Source of the DNA: Methanosarcinaceae archaeon | Lineage (GTDB): Archaea; Halobacteriota; Methanosarcinia; Methanosarcinales; Methanosarcinaceae | Assembly (NCBI GenBank): GCA_028690255.1 | Contig: JAQVBP010000085.1 | Coordinates: 1-6,766 of the forward strand | DNA: 6,766 nucleotides | Reading direction: 5' to 3' | Shown here: positions 1 through 5,757 of the stretch, in pieces | How the letters are laid out: the number at the start of each line of letters is the position of its first letter | Numbering within the stretch: position 1 is the first letter of the stretch | Made by a program: the position numbers and the translations under genes | The notes under the pieces: model-generated | What the model saw: the letters and a program-made list of their open reading frames with translations, nothing else | The model's database searches: none | Told to the model about the DNA's origin: nothing

Positions 1-21
1 TAACACAGTTTGCTCAAAAAG

Positions 22-30
22 ATTATATTT
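22..30 (+). promoter_or_regulatory. Possible TATA box for cfbA
   Basis: The AT-rich stretch contains TTATATTT at 23-30, a reasonable archaeal TATA-like box. It would place a transcription start near 50-57 and give a leader of about 60 nt before the cfbA start at 114. A second AT-rich segment, AATATAA at 94-100, overlaps the ribosome-binding region and is a less likely box. The sequence upstream of the window is unknown, so this is a weak call. Confidence 0.3.
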
Positions 31-101
31 GATTATCTCTAACTATGAACACTTTTTATCAAATAACACAAATTAGAATAATAATAATAACACAATATAA
101 A

Positions 102-106
102 GAGGT
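102..106 (+). promoter_or_regulatory. Ribosome binding site deciding the cfbA start
   Basis: GAGGT matches the core of the archaeal Shine-Dalgarno sequence (GGAGGTGAT) and lies 7 nt before the ATG at 114. The in-frame ATG at 45 has no such site, and the 23 residues it would add (rich in I, T and Q) lie outside the conserved fold. The start at 114 is therefore preferred. Confidence 0.75.
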
Positions 107-113
107 TTTAAAA

Positions 114-506
114 ATGACTGAAAAACTTGGAATTTTAGCTATTGGCCACGGAAGCAAGTTGCCTTTTAATAAGGAAGTTGTAACGAAGATTGCGGACTAC
201 ATTGCAGACAAGCACGCTGACGTTGTTGTCAGGGCCGGTTTTATGGAGAATAGTGAGCCTACTCTTGAAGAGGCAATTGCGGGATTCTCCGGGACAGGGG
301 TTACAAAGATCGCTGCGGTGCCGGTCTTCCTGGCCTCAGGCGTGCACATCACAAAGGACATCCCCCAGATCCTGGGCCTGGACGAAAACGGCTGTGGAAA
401 CCTTACAATTGACGGCAAGGAAGTCCCTCTCTGCTACGCGGGACCCCTCGGGGCCGACGAGCTGATAGCAGATCTCGTCTACAAGAGAGTAGAAGAAGTA
501 ATCTGA
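114..506 (+). CDS. cfbA: Sirohydrochlorin nickelochelatase CfbA (short CbiX type)
   Basis: This encodes a 130-residue protein that would insert Ni2+ into sirohydrochlorin, the first committed step of coenzyme F430 synthesis in the cytoplasm; the family can also insert Co2+. The length fits the short archaeal CbiX form, which works as a homodimer. The N-terminus carries ILAIGHGSK with His12, and [12 protein letters not shown] carries His78; these match the two metal-ligand histidines of the family. The segment [16 protein letters not shown] (40-55) is also typical chelatase sequence. No histidine-rich loop is present. The start at 114 is chosen for its GAGGT site. The neighbouring F430 genes make nickel the likely physiological metal, as opposed to cobalt for B12; that is an inference from context. 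A terminator-like hairpin follows the gene. Confidence 0.93.
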   Translation: MTEKLGILAIGHGSKLPFNKEVVTKIADYIADKHADVVVRAGFMENSEPTLEEAIAGFSGTGVTKIAAVPVFLASGVHITKDIPQILGLDENGCGNLTIDGKEVPLCYAGPLGADELIADLVYKRVEEVI

Positions 507-523
507 ATTATTATAGAAAAAAA

Positions 524-575
524 CGGGCGTTTTGCCAGCAGGGTTCCGCTTCTGGCAGAAAAAACCCGGATTTTT
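524..575 (+). terminator. Terminator-like hairpin after cfbA
   Basis: Starting 18 bp after the cfbA stop, an interrupted stem forms from CGGG (524-527), TTTT (530-533) and GCCAG (534-538) pairing with CTGGC (552-556), the A run (559-564) and CCCG (565-568). It is followed by TTTTT at 571-575. A stem followed by a T run suggests termination of cfbA, although archaeal termination depends mainly on the T run. Confidence 0.5.
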
Positions 576-581
576 CATTAA

Positions 582-600
582 GTTGCACTGCAAGTGCAAC
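582..600. repeat. Perfect 8-bp inverted repeat
   Basis: GTTGCACT (582-589) and AGTGCAAC (593-600) are perfect reverse complements around the loop GCA. No T run follows, so it does not look like a terminator. It could be an operator or RNA hairpin lying between cfbA and the short ORF at 652. Its function is unknown. Confidence 0.7.
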
Positions 601-651
601 GGCAAGCGGACTTAACATATTAAATTGTTCACTTCAAGTATTGGGGAAAAA

Positions 652-696
652 ATGCCAACAAAAATCAGAGCAACCGTAAATGGCATATCCCTATAA
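652..696 (+). CDS. Possible 14-residue small ORF (MPTKIRATVNGISL)
   Basis: An ATG at 652 opens 14 codons ending in TAA at 694-696. GGGG at 643-646 lies 5 nt before it, much like the site ahead of cfbC. An AT-rich box (ACATATTAAAT, 615-625) lies about 30 nt upstream of the start, and T-rich runs (698-705 and 711-715) follow the stop directly. A box, ribosome site, ORF and T-run terminator in a row is suggestive, but an ORF this short arises easily by chance. It could also be the remnant of a longer gene. I recognise no family. Confidence 0.25.
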   Translation: MPTKIRATVNGISL

Positions 697-697
697 T

Positions 698-715
698 TCT
701 TTTTTCATTATTTTT
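698..715 (+). terminator. T-rich archaeal-type terminator
   Basis: Two T runs (700-705 and 711-715) separated by CATTA form a U-rich stretch of the kind at which archaeal RNA polymerase terminates without a hairpin. It could end the small unit at 652-696 or read-through from cfbA. Confidence 0.35.
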
Positions 716-716
716 C

Positions 717-750
717 CCTGTGTATTTCCGCGGGCTTCCGTGGCTAAAAT
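717..750 (+). repeat. Dispersed intergenic repeat, copy A
   Basis: The sequence around GTGTATTTCCG (720-730) and CTTCCGTGGCTAAAAT (735-750) resembles copies at 5803-5837 (same strand) and 5682-5702 (opposite strand). Copies A and C share GTGT, TCCG and TTCCGTGG in the same order and spacing. From memory, phrases of the type CCGTGTCTTCCGTGGTT recur in intergenic DNA of Methanosarcina and other genomes; I cannot verify this here. Confidence 0.45.
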
Positions 751-846
751 CTTTGTTAGAGAGATTTTAAGTATTTTGGTACATGAATATAATTCTCATT
801 GATTTCATTGAAACTTAAGATAGCCAGGGATAACTAGATTAAGAAA

Positions 847-856
847 ATAATATAGA
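847..856 (+). promoter_or_regulatory. Possible TATA box of the repeat-protein gene
   Basis: AATAATATAG at 847-856 is TATA-like. It would place transcription start near 875-880 and give a leader of about 30 nt before the ATG at 907. A weak ribosome site, GGTAAT at 895-900 (5 of 6 to GGTGAT), lies 6 nt before that ATG. Confidence 0.35.
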
Positions 857-906
857 GATAATACAAAATTACAGAAATAATACAAAGCTCAAGTGGTAAT
901 TATAAG

Positions 907-1569
907 ATGTATCAGAAAACCGCAGATGAAAACACCATTGCCGCACAAATCGCACAGATAAGCGCTGGGATTCAGGACGAGACCCTGCGGGCCGAGGCCC
1001 TCTCCTCAATTGCCCCGAAGCTTGAAGGGCCGGAAAAAGAAAAACTTATAGAAAAAATCCTTGACGCCTCCGCAGGGATTCAATACGGAGCCGCAAGGGC
1101 AAAAGTCCTTTCCTCGATTGCCCCTCACCTGACCGGGCCTGGAAAAGGAGAACTTATGAAAAAAGCCCTTTTCCTGGCAGCCGGGATTCAATACGGAAAC
1201 GCAAGGGCCGAGGCCCTATCCTTGATAATCCCGCAGCTCGACGGGCCGGAAAGGGGAGAACTAATACAAAAAGCCCTCACGGCCTCCTCCCACATCCATG
1301 ACAAAGTCTCAAGGGCCAGGGTCATTTCCTCGCTTATCCCGCAGCTCGAAGGCCCGGGAAAAGAAGAGGTCGTGGAAAAAATCCTTGCTGCCGCCTCCGT
1401 GATTCAGTACGGAGACGCAAGGGCCGAGATCCTTTCCCTGATTGCTCCGCACCTGAGGGAATCGGGAAAAGAAGAACTTATACAAAAAGCCCTTGAAGCC
1501 TCCTCCGGGATTCAGTCCGTGTCTCAAAAGGCCCGGGTCCACTCCCTGCTTGCCCCGGCTCCCGAGTAG
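907..1569 (+). CDS. Uncharacterised alpha-solenoid protein with five 36-residue repeats
   Basis: The 220-residue protein is almost entirely repeats. After an N-terminal cap (1-23), five exact 36-residue units span residues 24-59, 60-95, 96-131, 132-167 and 168-203, followed by a partial unit (204-220) ending in APAPE. Each unit reads as two helices: one around ARAEALSLIAPQL, a turn GPGK, then one around EELIQKALEASSGIQ. No signal peptide, membrane segment or catalytic motif is visible, so it is likely a soluble binding scaffold. The repeat resembles those forming sensor arrays of STAND-type NTPases and HEAT/TPR-like solenoids, but no NTPase domain is present. Its position between cfbA and cfbE suggests, but does not show, a link to F430 or nickel metabolism; it could be an unrelated insertion. 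A hairpin with a T run follows it. Confidence 0.8.
   Translation: MYQKTADENTIAAQIAQISAGIQDETLRAEALSSIAPKLEGPEKEKLIEKILDASAGIQYGAARAKVLSSIAPHLTGPGKGELMKKALFLAAGIQYGNARAEALSLIIPQLDGPERGELIQKALTASSHIHDKVSRARVISSLIPQLEGPGKEEVVEKILAAASVIQYGDARAEILSLIAPHLRESGKEELIQKALEASSGIQSVSQKARVHSLLAPAPE
976..1569 (+). repeat. Tandem 108-bp coding repeats
   Basis: Units start at 976, 1084, 1192, 1300 and 1408, with a partial unit from 1516. There is no length variation between full units. DNA similarity is obvious, for example GGATTCAATACGGA recurs at the junctions 1-2 and 2-3, with a near match at 4-5. This points to fairly recent duplication rather than ancient, diverged repeats. Confidence 0.85.
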
Positions 1570-1590
1570 ACGGAAAACCCAGGAATCCGG

Positions 1591-1617
1591 GCCGGGGATA
1601 CAACCCGGCAACCTTTT
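1591..1617 (+). terminator. Terminator-like hairpin after the repeat-protein gene
   Basis: GCCGGG (1591-1596) pairs perfectly with CCCGGC (1604-1609) around a 7-nt loop, and TTTT follows at 1614-1617. It begins 22 bp after the stop at 1569. This suggests the repeat-protein gene is transcribed separately from cfbE. Confidence 0.5.
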
Positions 1618-1733
1618 AAGAGGCAGACGGAAATTCGGGGAAAAAGAATTTTCCGCTTCAAAAACATAACCTCCTGCCCAGGATTTCAACCGGGAATAGT
1701 TCACTTCCGGGTTCATGGAGGGCTCTGGCCCTT

Positions 1734-1749
1734 ATTCCGGACCCGGAAT
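1734..1749. promoter_or_regulatory. Palindrome upstream of the cfbE TATA box, possible operator
   Basis: ATTCCGG and CCGGAAT form a perfect 7-bp inverted repeat around a 2-nt spacer (AC). It ends 34 bp before the TATA-like box at 1783-1791, where a regulator site or hairpin is plausible. It is not a NikR-type site as I know it. The regulator, if any, is unknown. Confidence 0.35.
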
Positions 1750-1782
1750 TTCCTGAAAAGCCCGGCTTCCTGCGTCGGCCGC

Positions 1783-1791
1783 AATATATAA
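1783..1791 (+). promoter_or_regulatory. TATA box of cfbE, implying a leaderless transcript
   Basis: AATATATAA is the best archaeal TATA box in the window. Its centre is about 30 bp before the cfbE ATG at 1817, so the usual box-to-start distance of roughly 25 bp puts transcription start within a few bases of the start codon. The 16 bases before the ATG are nearly all pyrimidine and hold no ribosome site. Confidence 0.6.
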
Positions 1792-1816
1792 CAGCCTGAA
1801 CCCACTTCTTTTTTTC

Positions 1817-3307
1817 ATGAATTTACGCCAGAAAAAAATAGCCGTGCTCGATTTAACCCACGGCGGGATTCCGATTTCCGTCAGGCTTGCGGAACTCGGA
1901 GCCGAGGTCACGGCCGTGGACGTCTACGGCACCGTGGCCCCTTCAAACCTTGCCGAACTTGAAAAACTGCACGGGATAAAAACCCAGGGGAAAAACTCCC
2001 CCCCGGAAACTGCAAACTTCGACTTCCTGACAGCCCCCGTCCACCTTGACCCGGCCCACCCCTGGCTTGCAGGAGCCAGGGAAGCAAAAATTCCCGTCCT
2101 TTCCCACCACCGCATCGTCGGGGAAATTCTCGCAAAAGACCCCCGGCTCTCCGGCATAAAAACAATAGAAATCACAGGCTCGAAAGCCAAAACCAGCACG
2201 GCATCCGTCCTTTCCGACATCATCTCCCGCAAAAGCGAAACCGTGCTCCATACCTCCAGAGGACTTGAAAGCTGGAAAGGCGGAGTCCCTGTCCCGATAC
2301 ATAAAGGGCTCAGCATCACTCCGGGCAGTATCCTCACGGCCCTTGACCGGACCTTTGAGGCCGGAATCCGGCCCGGCTATTTCATCTTCGAGATCTCAAT
2401 CGGAGGCACGGGCTCGGCAGACCTCGGGCTTCTCACAACCCTTACCCCGGACTACGGGATTGCAAATGAAAGCGGACTTGCAAGCGACGCCAAACTCCAG
2501 CTTATAAGAGACGCAAAACCCGGAAGCGTCCTCGTGCTCAACGCGGGGGCTAAAAAGGCCCTGGCCTGCGCAGAAGAAGCCGGAACAAAGGAAGAGATAA
2601 AAACAGAAATAGAAACAGAAACAAAAACAGAAACAAAGGAAAAAGCAGAAACAAAAATAATTACCTTCAGTGATCCCTTCCTGCCAGGCTCGGAAAATGA
2701 GGCGGACCTCGTACTTAAAAGTGAGGGAAACACGGTCTCTATCCGGAAAGGAGAGTTATTTTTCAGCGCAAACCTCAAGGCCGGCTACAATGTAAACGCT
2801 TACATGACCGCCTTTTCAGCAGCATCAGCTGCGGCCCTTGAACTCGGAGTCGAAAGCGACATAATCAAAAGCGTGCTCGAAGAGTTTGAGGGACTTTCCG
2901 GCCGGATGCAGGAAAAGGAACTTGGCCTGCATGGAGAAAAAAGAAAAACCGAAATTACCGTCCCCCTTATTGACAACTCCAACTCCGGCCTGGACATTCG
3001 CTCGGCCGAAAAGGCCCTGGAGTACGCCCTCCTTAAAAGAAAAGACGAGCGCAGGGAAAAGCTCATCCTGATCCTCGGAGAGGAAGCCGCCCAGGTCTGC
3101 GAGGGGCTGCCCCCGGAAACCGTGCGAACCTTCGTGGCCGAACACGGGAATAAATTTGAAAAAATTCTCCTGGTGGGCGAGAGGATGCGGAGGGTAAAAG
3201 CCGAAAATGTGCTCTATGCGGACAGCCTCCCGGAAGGGCTTTCGAAAGCCGCGGACCTGGCCGGGGAAAATGACCTTGTTATTTCCTGCGTGAAATGTTT
3301 CCGGTGA
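1817..3307 (+). CDS. cfbE: Coenzyme F430 synthetase CfbE (Mur-ligase-like)
   Basis: This 496-residue ATP-dependent enzyme would catalyse the final step of F430 synthesis, activating the propionate of the seco intermediate and closing the carbocyclic ring. It has Mur ligase architecture. A Rossmann-like N-terminal region (about 7-110, starting [10 protein letters not shown]) resembles the MurD N-terminus. An ATP-binding central domain begins with the P-loop [10 protein letters not shown] (119-128) and includes [14 protein letters not shown] (191-204, Glu192). [11 protein letters not shown] (323-333) and SGRMQ (361-365) follow. The C-terminal domain has [16 protein letters not shown] (386-401). 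The P-loop has Ala124 where Mur ligases usually have Gly. A low-complexity K/E/T stretch (258-280) interrupts the central domain. No ribosome site precedes the ATG, fitting a leaderless message. The neighbouring cfbA, cfbD, cfbC and cfbB secure the assignment over a peptidoglycan-type Mur ligase. Confidence 0.92.
   Translation: MNLRQKKIAVLDLTHGGIPISVRLAELGAEVTAVDVYGTVAPSNLAELEKLHGIKTQGKNSPPETANFDFLTAPVHLDPAHPWLAGAREAKIPVLSHHRIVGEILAKDPRLSGIKTIEITGSKAKTSTASVLSDIISRKSETVLHTSRGLESWKGGVPVPIHKGLSITPGSILTALDRTFEAGIRPGYFIFEISIGGTGSADLGLLTTLTPDYGIANESGLASDAKLQLIRDAKPGSVLVLNAGAKKALACAEEAGTKEEIKTEIETETKTETKEKAETKIITFSDPFLPGSENEADLVLKSEGNTVSIRKGELFFSANLKAGYNVNAYMTAFSAASAAALELGVESDIIKSVLEEFEGLSGRMQEKELGLHGEKRKTEITVPLIDNSNSGLDIRSAEKALEYALLKRKDERREKLILILGEEAAQVCEGLPPETVRTFVAEHGNKFEKILLVGERMRRVKAENVLYADSLPEGLSKAADLAGENDLVISCVKCFR
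2588..2656 (+). repeat. Microsatellite-like charged insertion in cfbE
   Basis: The coding DNA is built from imperfect 6-bp units of the type ACAGAA, AAAACA and GAAACA, giving residues 258-280 made almost only of K, E, T and I (for example [12 protein letters not shown]). It lies between the ATP-binding core and the following strand. It is in frame and probably a surface loop that grew by slippage. Confidence 0.7.
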
Positions 3308-3331
3308 AAGACGGAAAACACAAAGTATTCA

Positions 3332-3367
3332 AATACTGTTAATACTTTTAATACTTCAATTACTGCA
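3332..3367. repeat. 9-bp-period tandem repeat AATACTNNN
   Basis: Four units begin at 3332, 3341, 3350 and 3359, with AATACT in the first three and ATTACT in the fourth; the three following bases vary. An inverted copy, AGTATT, lies at 3324-3329. It could be a cluster of protein-binding half-sites or only simple-sequence DNA. Confidence 0.65.
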
Positions 3368-3517
3368 CGTGTTAATAACTCAGATTTCTTAGAACTCCTT
3401 TCTCGAAGCTGTACATAATTAATGACACTGTTTGACACCGGAACCGGGTCAGGCCCAGCAGTGGCCAATGTACCCGTTTCTTTTCATCAATAATCCACAG
3501 GCATCCCCCGGATAAGC

Positions 3518-3547
3518 CCTCCCGGGATAAAACCGGAAACGGGGAGG
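3518..3547 (+). other. GC-rich hairpin upstream of cfbD
   Basis: CCTCCCG (3518-3524) pairs with CGGGGAGG (3540-3547) as seven base pairs with one bulged G (3544), enclosing a 15-nt loop. No T run follows. It would be a leader structure if transcription starts upstream of it. Confidence 0.4.
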
Positions 3548-3573
3548 CCTGATACGGAAAATTCCGAAAAAAA

Positions 3574-3606
3574 ATGAAAAAATGAAAAAATGAAAAAATG
3601 ACGTAA
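3574..3606 (+). repeat. 8-bp tandem repeat forming chained minimal upstream ORFs
   Basis: ATGAAAAA recurs at 3574, 3582 and 3590, with a further ATGA at 3598. Each copy reads ATG AAA AAA TGA, a two-lysine minimal ORF whose stop overlaps the next start as ATGA; the last reads ATG ACG TAA, ending at 3606. The array stops 14 nt before the cfbD ATG. Whether it is translated or is simply purine-rich leader cannot be told from sequence. Confidence 0.6.
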
Positions 3607-3607
3607 A

Positions 3608-3614
3608 AGATGAT
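3608..3614 (+). promoter_or_regulatory. Ribosome binding site of cfbD
   Basis: AGATGAT matches AGGTGAT of the Shine-Dalgarno consensus at 6 of 7 positions and lies 5 nt before the cfbD start. The ATG inside it (3610) opens a five-codon ORF ending at 3627 that overlaps the cfbD start in another frame. Confidence 0.45.
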
Positions 3615-3619
3615 TTACC

Positions 3620-4735
3620 ATGGCTGAAAAAGAAATATCAATTATTCACCCCCGTCCGAGCTCCATCGTTGCAGCTCTCTACACCCTGCGGGACCTGGAC
3701 GTTGACGTTGCAATCCTTCACGGACCCCCGGGCTGTTCCTTCAAGCACGCAAGGCTCCTTGAAGAAGACGGAATCCATGTCGTGACCACAGGCCTCGATG
3801 AAAACGGCTTTGTTTTCGGAGGGCACGACAAACTCGTGGCCCTGATCAACAAATCAATCGAACTCTTCAACCCCAGACTCATAGGAGTTGTCGGGACCTG
3901 CGCAAGCATGATCATAGGAGAAGAAATGCACGAAGCCGTACTCGAAGCCAACCCCGACATTCCGGTAATCGAGGTCGAAGTGCACGCAGGCTACCACAAC
4001 AACACAAAAGGCGTGCTCTTTGCCCTGGAATCAGCTCTCGACGCAGGCATTATCGACCGGAAGGAATTCGAACGGCAGGAGCACCTGCTCAAAAAAGCAA
4101 CTGAAGTCGAAAAGAGGGCAGGAGCCGCAAGCAAGGAGTACCTGGCCCCCTCCCGCGGAGACGTCAAGTACACGGTTGCAAAGCGCATCTTTGAACTCCT
4201 GCAGGAAGGCAAGCGCGGGCTTGTCATCATGAACGCCAAAAAAGAGACCGGCTACATGTTCGCCGACATCACCCTCGCCGTAAACGAAGCCGCAAAGGCC
4301 CTCGGAAAGGAAGCAAACATCGTCAACATGGCAAACGTTGACGATAGCCTCGGGCTTCCACGGGTGCGCCAGCACGCCGAAAACATAATGAAAGGCTTCA
4401 AAGAGCACGGAGTGGAAATCCGGGAAATCATAGGCGGCATGGACGAGTACCCTATTGCCGGAGAGCTGGTCAGCGAACTCATAAAAGAGAAATACCCAGA
4501 CTACGACTTTGCAGTCATCACGGGCGTCCCGCATGCTCTGCCCATGGAATGCCTCCGGGGCATGGAACTAATCTCCGTCACGAACGGGCCGAGGCAGGTC
4601 CTCCCCCTCAAGGAAATGGGACACGAGCACGTCGTCGTTGAAATCGACCTGCACCCCAAAACCCTCGGAGTCTCGAAAATCGTCAATTCCGAACTTGGAG
4701 ATACCCTGAGGGAAATTATAAAGGAAAATCTCTGA
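3620..4735 (+). CDS. cfbD: Ni-sirohydrochlorin a,c-diamide reductive cyclase subunit CfbD (NifD-like)
   Basis: This 371-residue protein is the catalytic, NifD-like subunit that, with CfbC, reduces Ni-sirohydrochlorin a,c-diamide by six electrons and forms the lactam ring. The motif [10 protein letters not shown] (34-43, Cys39) corresponds to the NifD HGP-x-GC cysteine. [12 protein letters not shown] (91-102, Cys94) corresponds to the second cluster cysteine. FVFGGHDKL (64-72) is also nitrogenase-like. Only three cysteines exist (39, 94, 311), so Cys39 and Cys94 are the likely ligands of a [4Fe-4S] cluster at a homodimer interface. At 371 residues it is shorter than NifD (near 480-500), as expected for this minimal family. 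The ATG at 3620 is the only usable start, since the next Met is residue 97. cfbC begins 66 bp downstream, so the two are probably co-transcribed. Confidence 0.94.
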   Translation: MAEKEISIIHPRPSSIVAALYTLRDLDVDVAILHGPPGCSFKHARLLEEDGIHVVTTGLDENGFVFGGHDKLVALINKSIELFNPRLIGVVGTCASMIIGEEMHEAVLEANPDIPVIEVEVHAGYHNNTKGVLFALESALDAGIIDRKEFERQEHLLKKATEVEKRAGAASKEYLAPSRGDVKYTVAKRIFELLQEGKRGLVIMNAKKETGYMFADITLAVNEAAKALGKEANIVNMANVDDSLGLPRVRQHAENIMKGFKEHGVEIREIIGGMDEYPIAGELVSELIKEKYPDYDFAVITGVPHALPMECLRGMELISVTNGPRQVLPLKEMGHEHVVVEIDLHPKTLGVSKIVNSELGDTLREIIKENL

Positions 4736-4791
4736 AAAAGGACCTTCCTGAAGTAAAGCCCGGAATTTAATCGAAATAGAAGCAGGAAACT

Positions 4792-4800
4792 GGGGAAAGG
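4792..4800 (+). promoter_or_regulatory. Ribosome binding site of cfbC
   Basis: GGGGAAAGG precedes the ATG at 4802; the GGGG part sits 6 nt before it. The 66-bp spacer shows no clear promoter or terminator, which supports co-transcription with cfbD. Confidence 0.45.
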
Positions 4801-4801
4801 C

Positions 4802-5599
4802 ATGAAAAAACAAAAGATCATAGCAATCTACGGAAAAGGCGGAATAGGAAAATCAAGCACAGCGTCCAACATGGCCGCGGCCTGTGCGGAAATCGGGTAC
4901 AAAGTCATGATCATAGGCTGTGACCCGAAAAGCGATTCTTCGATCACCCTTCTCGGAGGCCGGAGAATTCCCACGATTCTGGACCTCCTGCGGGAAGGCC
5001 TGGACGTCAGGGAAGAAGACGTGGTCTTTGAGGGCTACGCAGGAGTCAAATGCGTGGAAGCCGGAGGACCTGAGCCCGGAATCGGGTGTGCCGGCCGGGG
5101 GATAATCGTTGCGGTCCAGAAGTTGAAAAGCATCTCTTCCGACCTGCTAAAAGAACAGGACCTTATCATTTACGACGTGCCCGGAGACATCGTCTGCGGA
5201 GGGTTTGTTGCCCCCATAAGGAAAGGTTTCGTAAACGAGGCCTACGTCCTGACCTCGGGCGAATACATGCCCATGTACGCCGCAAACAACATATGCAAGG
5301 GCTTTTCCAAGATCGGGATGCCCTTAAGCGGAGTTATCTGCAACTCCAGAAACGCAAGCCGGGAAGAGGAACTCGTAAGCAAGTTCGCGGAAGAAATAGG
5401 AAGCAAACTGATGGCCTTTATCCCGAAGAGCCAGACCGTTCAGGACTGCGAGAGAGACGGTTTTTCAGTTATGGAAAAAGCCCCTGACTCCGATATTGCC
5501 GAAGTCTACCGGAAACTCGGAAAAGCCATCATGGAAAACGAAGAGCGTGTTCTACCGAAACCCCTTGACGACGAACGTTTAAGGGAACTTACACGCTGA
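4802..5599 (+). CDS. cfbC: Ni-sirohydrochlorin a,c-diamide reductive cyclase reductase CfbC (NifH-like)
   Basis: This 265-residue NifH-like ATPase would donate electrons to CfbD, with ATP hydrolysis gating the transfer. It opens with the Walker A motif [10 protein letters not shown] (11-20). The switch region [10 protein letters not shown] (38-47) follows. GIGCAGRG (93-100, Cys96) and [11 protein letters not shown] (125-135, Cys132) supply the cysteines that in NifH homodimers share one [4Fe-4S] cluster. Arg99 corresponds to the arginine ADP-ribosylated in some NifH proteins. Length is a little under that of true NifH. The absence of nifD, nifK, nifE and nifN and the presence of cfbD next door argue against nitrogen fixation. 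A NifH-like protein of bacteriochlorophyll or protochlorophyllide reduction is excluded by the same context. Confidence 0.95.
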   Translation: MKKQKIIAIYGKGGIGKSSTASNMAAACAEIGYKVMIIGCDPKSDSSITLLGGRRIPTILDLLREGLDVREEDVVFEGYAGVKCVEAGGPEPGIGCAGRGIIVAVQKLKSISSDLLKEQDLIIYDVPGDIVCGGFVAPIRKGFVNEAYVLTSGEYMPMYAANNICKGFSKIGMPLSGVICNSRNASREEELVSKFAEEIGSKLMAFIPKSQTVQDCERDGFSVMEKAPDSDIAEVYRKLGKAIMENEERVLPKPLDDERLRELTR

Positions 5600-5603
5600 G
5601 TGC

Positions 5604-5649
5604 AGCAGGGTTGATCTGAATTTTCTGTTTAATTCCTGCTTGTGTTTTT
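5604..5649 (+). terminator. Terminator-like hairpin after cfbC
   Basis: AGCAG (5604-5608) pairs with CTGCT (5636-5640), and GAATT (5618-5622) with AATTC (5631-5635), making a two-part stem. TTTTT follows at 5645-5649. It starts 5 bp after the cfbC stop and suggests that cfbB is transcribed separately. Confidence 0.5.
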
Positions 5650-5671
5650 GCTGGTAAAGGTGTTTGGTGTT

Positions 5672-5710
5672 CTGCATTCAAACCACGGAAGACACGGAAA
5701 AAGAATGCAG
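5672..5710 (-). repeat. Dispersed repeat copy B with flanking inverted repeat
   Basis: ACCACGGAAGACACGGAAAA (5682-5701) is the reverse-strand form of the CCGTGTC-TTCCGTGGT phrase seen in copies A and C. It is flanked by a perfect 8-bp inverted repeat, CTGCATTC (5672-5679) and GAATGCAG (5703-5710). The whole 39-bp block could be a mobile intergenic element or a hairpin. No transposase is nearby. Confidence 0.55.
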
Positions 5711-5757
5711 TAAGACGATTTAAGGTTGTTTTGATGGTTTGTTCACAATGGAGTTTG

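Larger units (their letters stand above)
507..906. other. 400-bp spacer between cfbA and the repeat protein
   Basis: No long reading frame with coding character is seen on either strand. The spacer holds, in order, a terminator-like hairpin (524-575), a perfect inverted repeat (582-600), a TATA-like box and 14-codon ORF (615-696), T-rich runs (698-715), a copy of a dispersed CCGTGG-type repeat (717-750), and an AT-rich promoter region with a 10-bp direct repeat (847-886). The AT-rich stretch 751-846 shows nothing I can name. Confidence 0.7.
3308..3619. other. 312-bp spacer between cfbE and cfbD
   Basis: No convincing gene is present. The spacer holds an AGTATT/AATACT inverted repeat (3324-3337) leading into a 9-bp-period tandem repeat (3332-3367), a GC-rich imperfect hairpin (3518-3547), a short palindrome CGGAA-AA-TTCCG (3555-3566), and an 8-bp-period ATGAAAAA repeat (3574-3601). 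No clear TATA box was found, so the promoter of cfbD is not placed. The stretch 3368-3517 shows nothing I can name. Confidence 0.65.

Noticed and set aside
45..113. Longer cfbA with a 23-residue N-terminal extension from ATG 45
   Set aside because: There is no ribosome site at 45, the stretch is AT-rich and not conserved-looking, and a good GAGGT site precedes ATG 114.
783..818. 11-codon ORF (MNIILIDFIET)
   Set aside because: No ribosome site is visible and the AT-rich context makes chance likely.
1309..1716. 135-codon minus-strand frame over the repeat gene
   Set aside because: It is a shadow of the GC-rich 108-bp repeats and its product has no recognisable family.
1734..1749. NikR nickel-repressor operator
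   Set aside because: The palindrome does not resemble the known NikR half-sites (GTATGA type with a long spacer); only an unassigned palindrome is supported.
3308..3418. 36-codon in-frame extension of CfbE past its TGA stop
   Set aside because: TGA is a normal stop in these archaea (the recoded codon in Methanosarcina is TAG), there is no recoding signal, and the extension is built from the AATACT simple repeat.
5086..5487. 133-codon + strand frame inside cfbC
   Set aside because: It is an out-of-frame overlap of a strongly conserved NifH-like gene, with an arginine-rich product typical of shadows.
4802..5599. Nitrogenase iron protein NifH
   Set aside because: Motifs alone would allow it, but the partner is the short CfbD, the other nif genes are absent, and the rest of the cluster is F430 synthesis.
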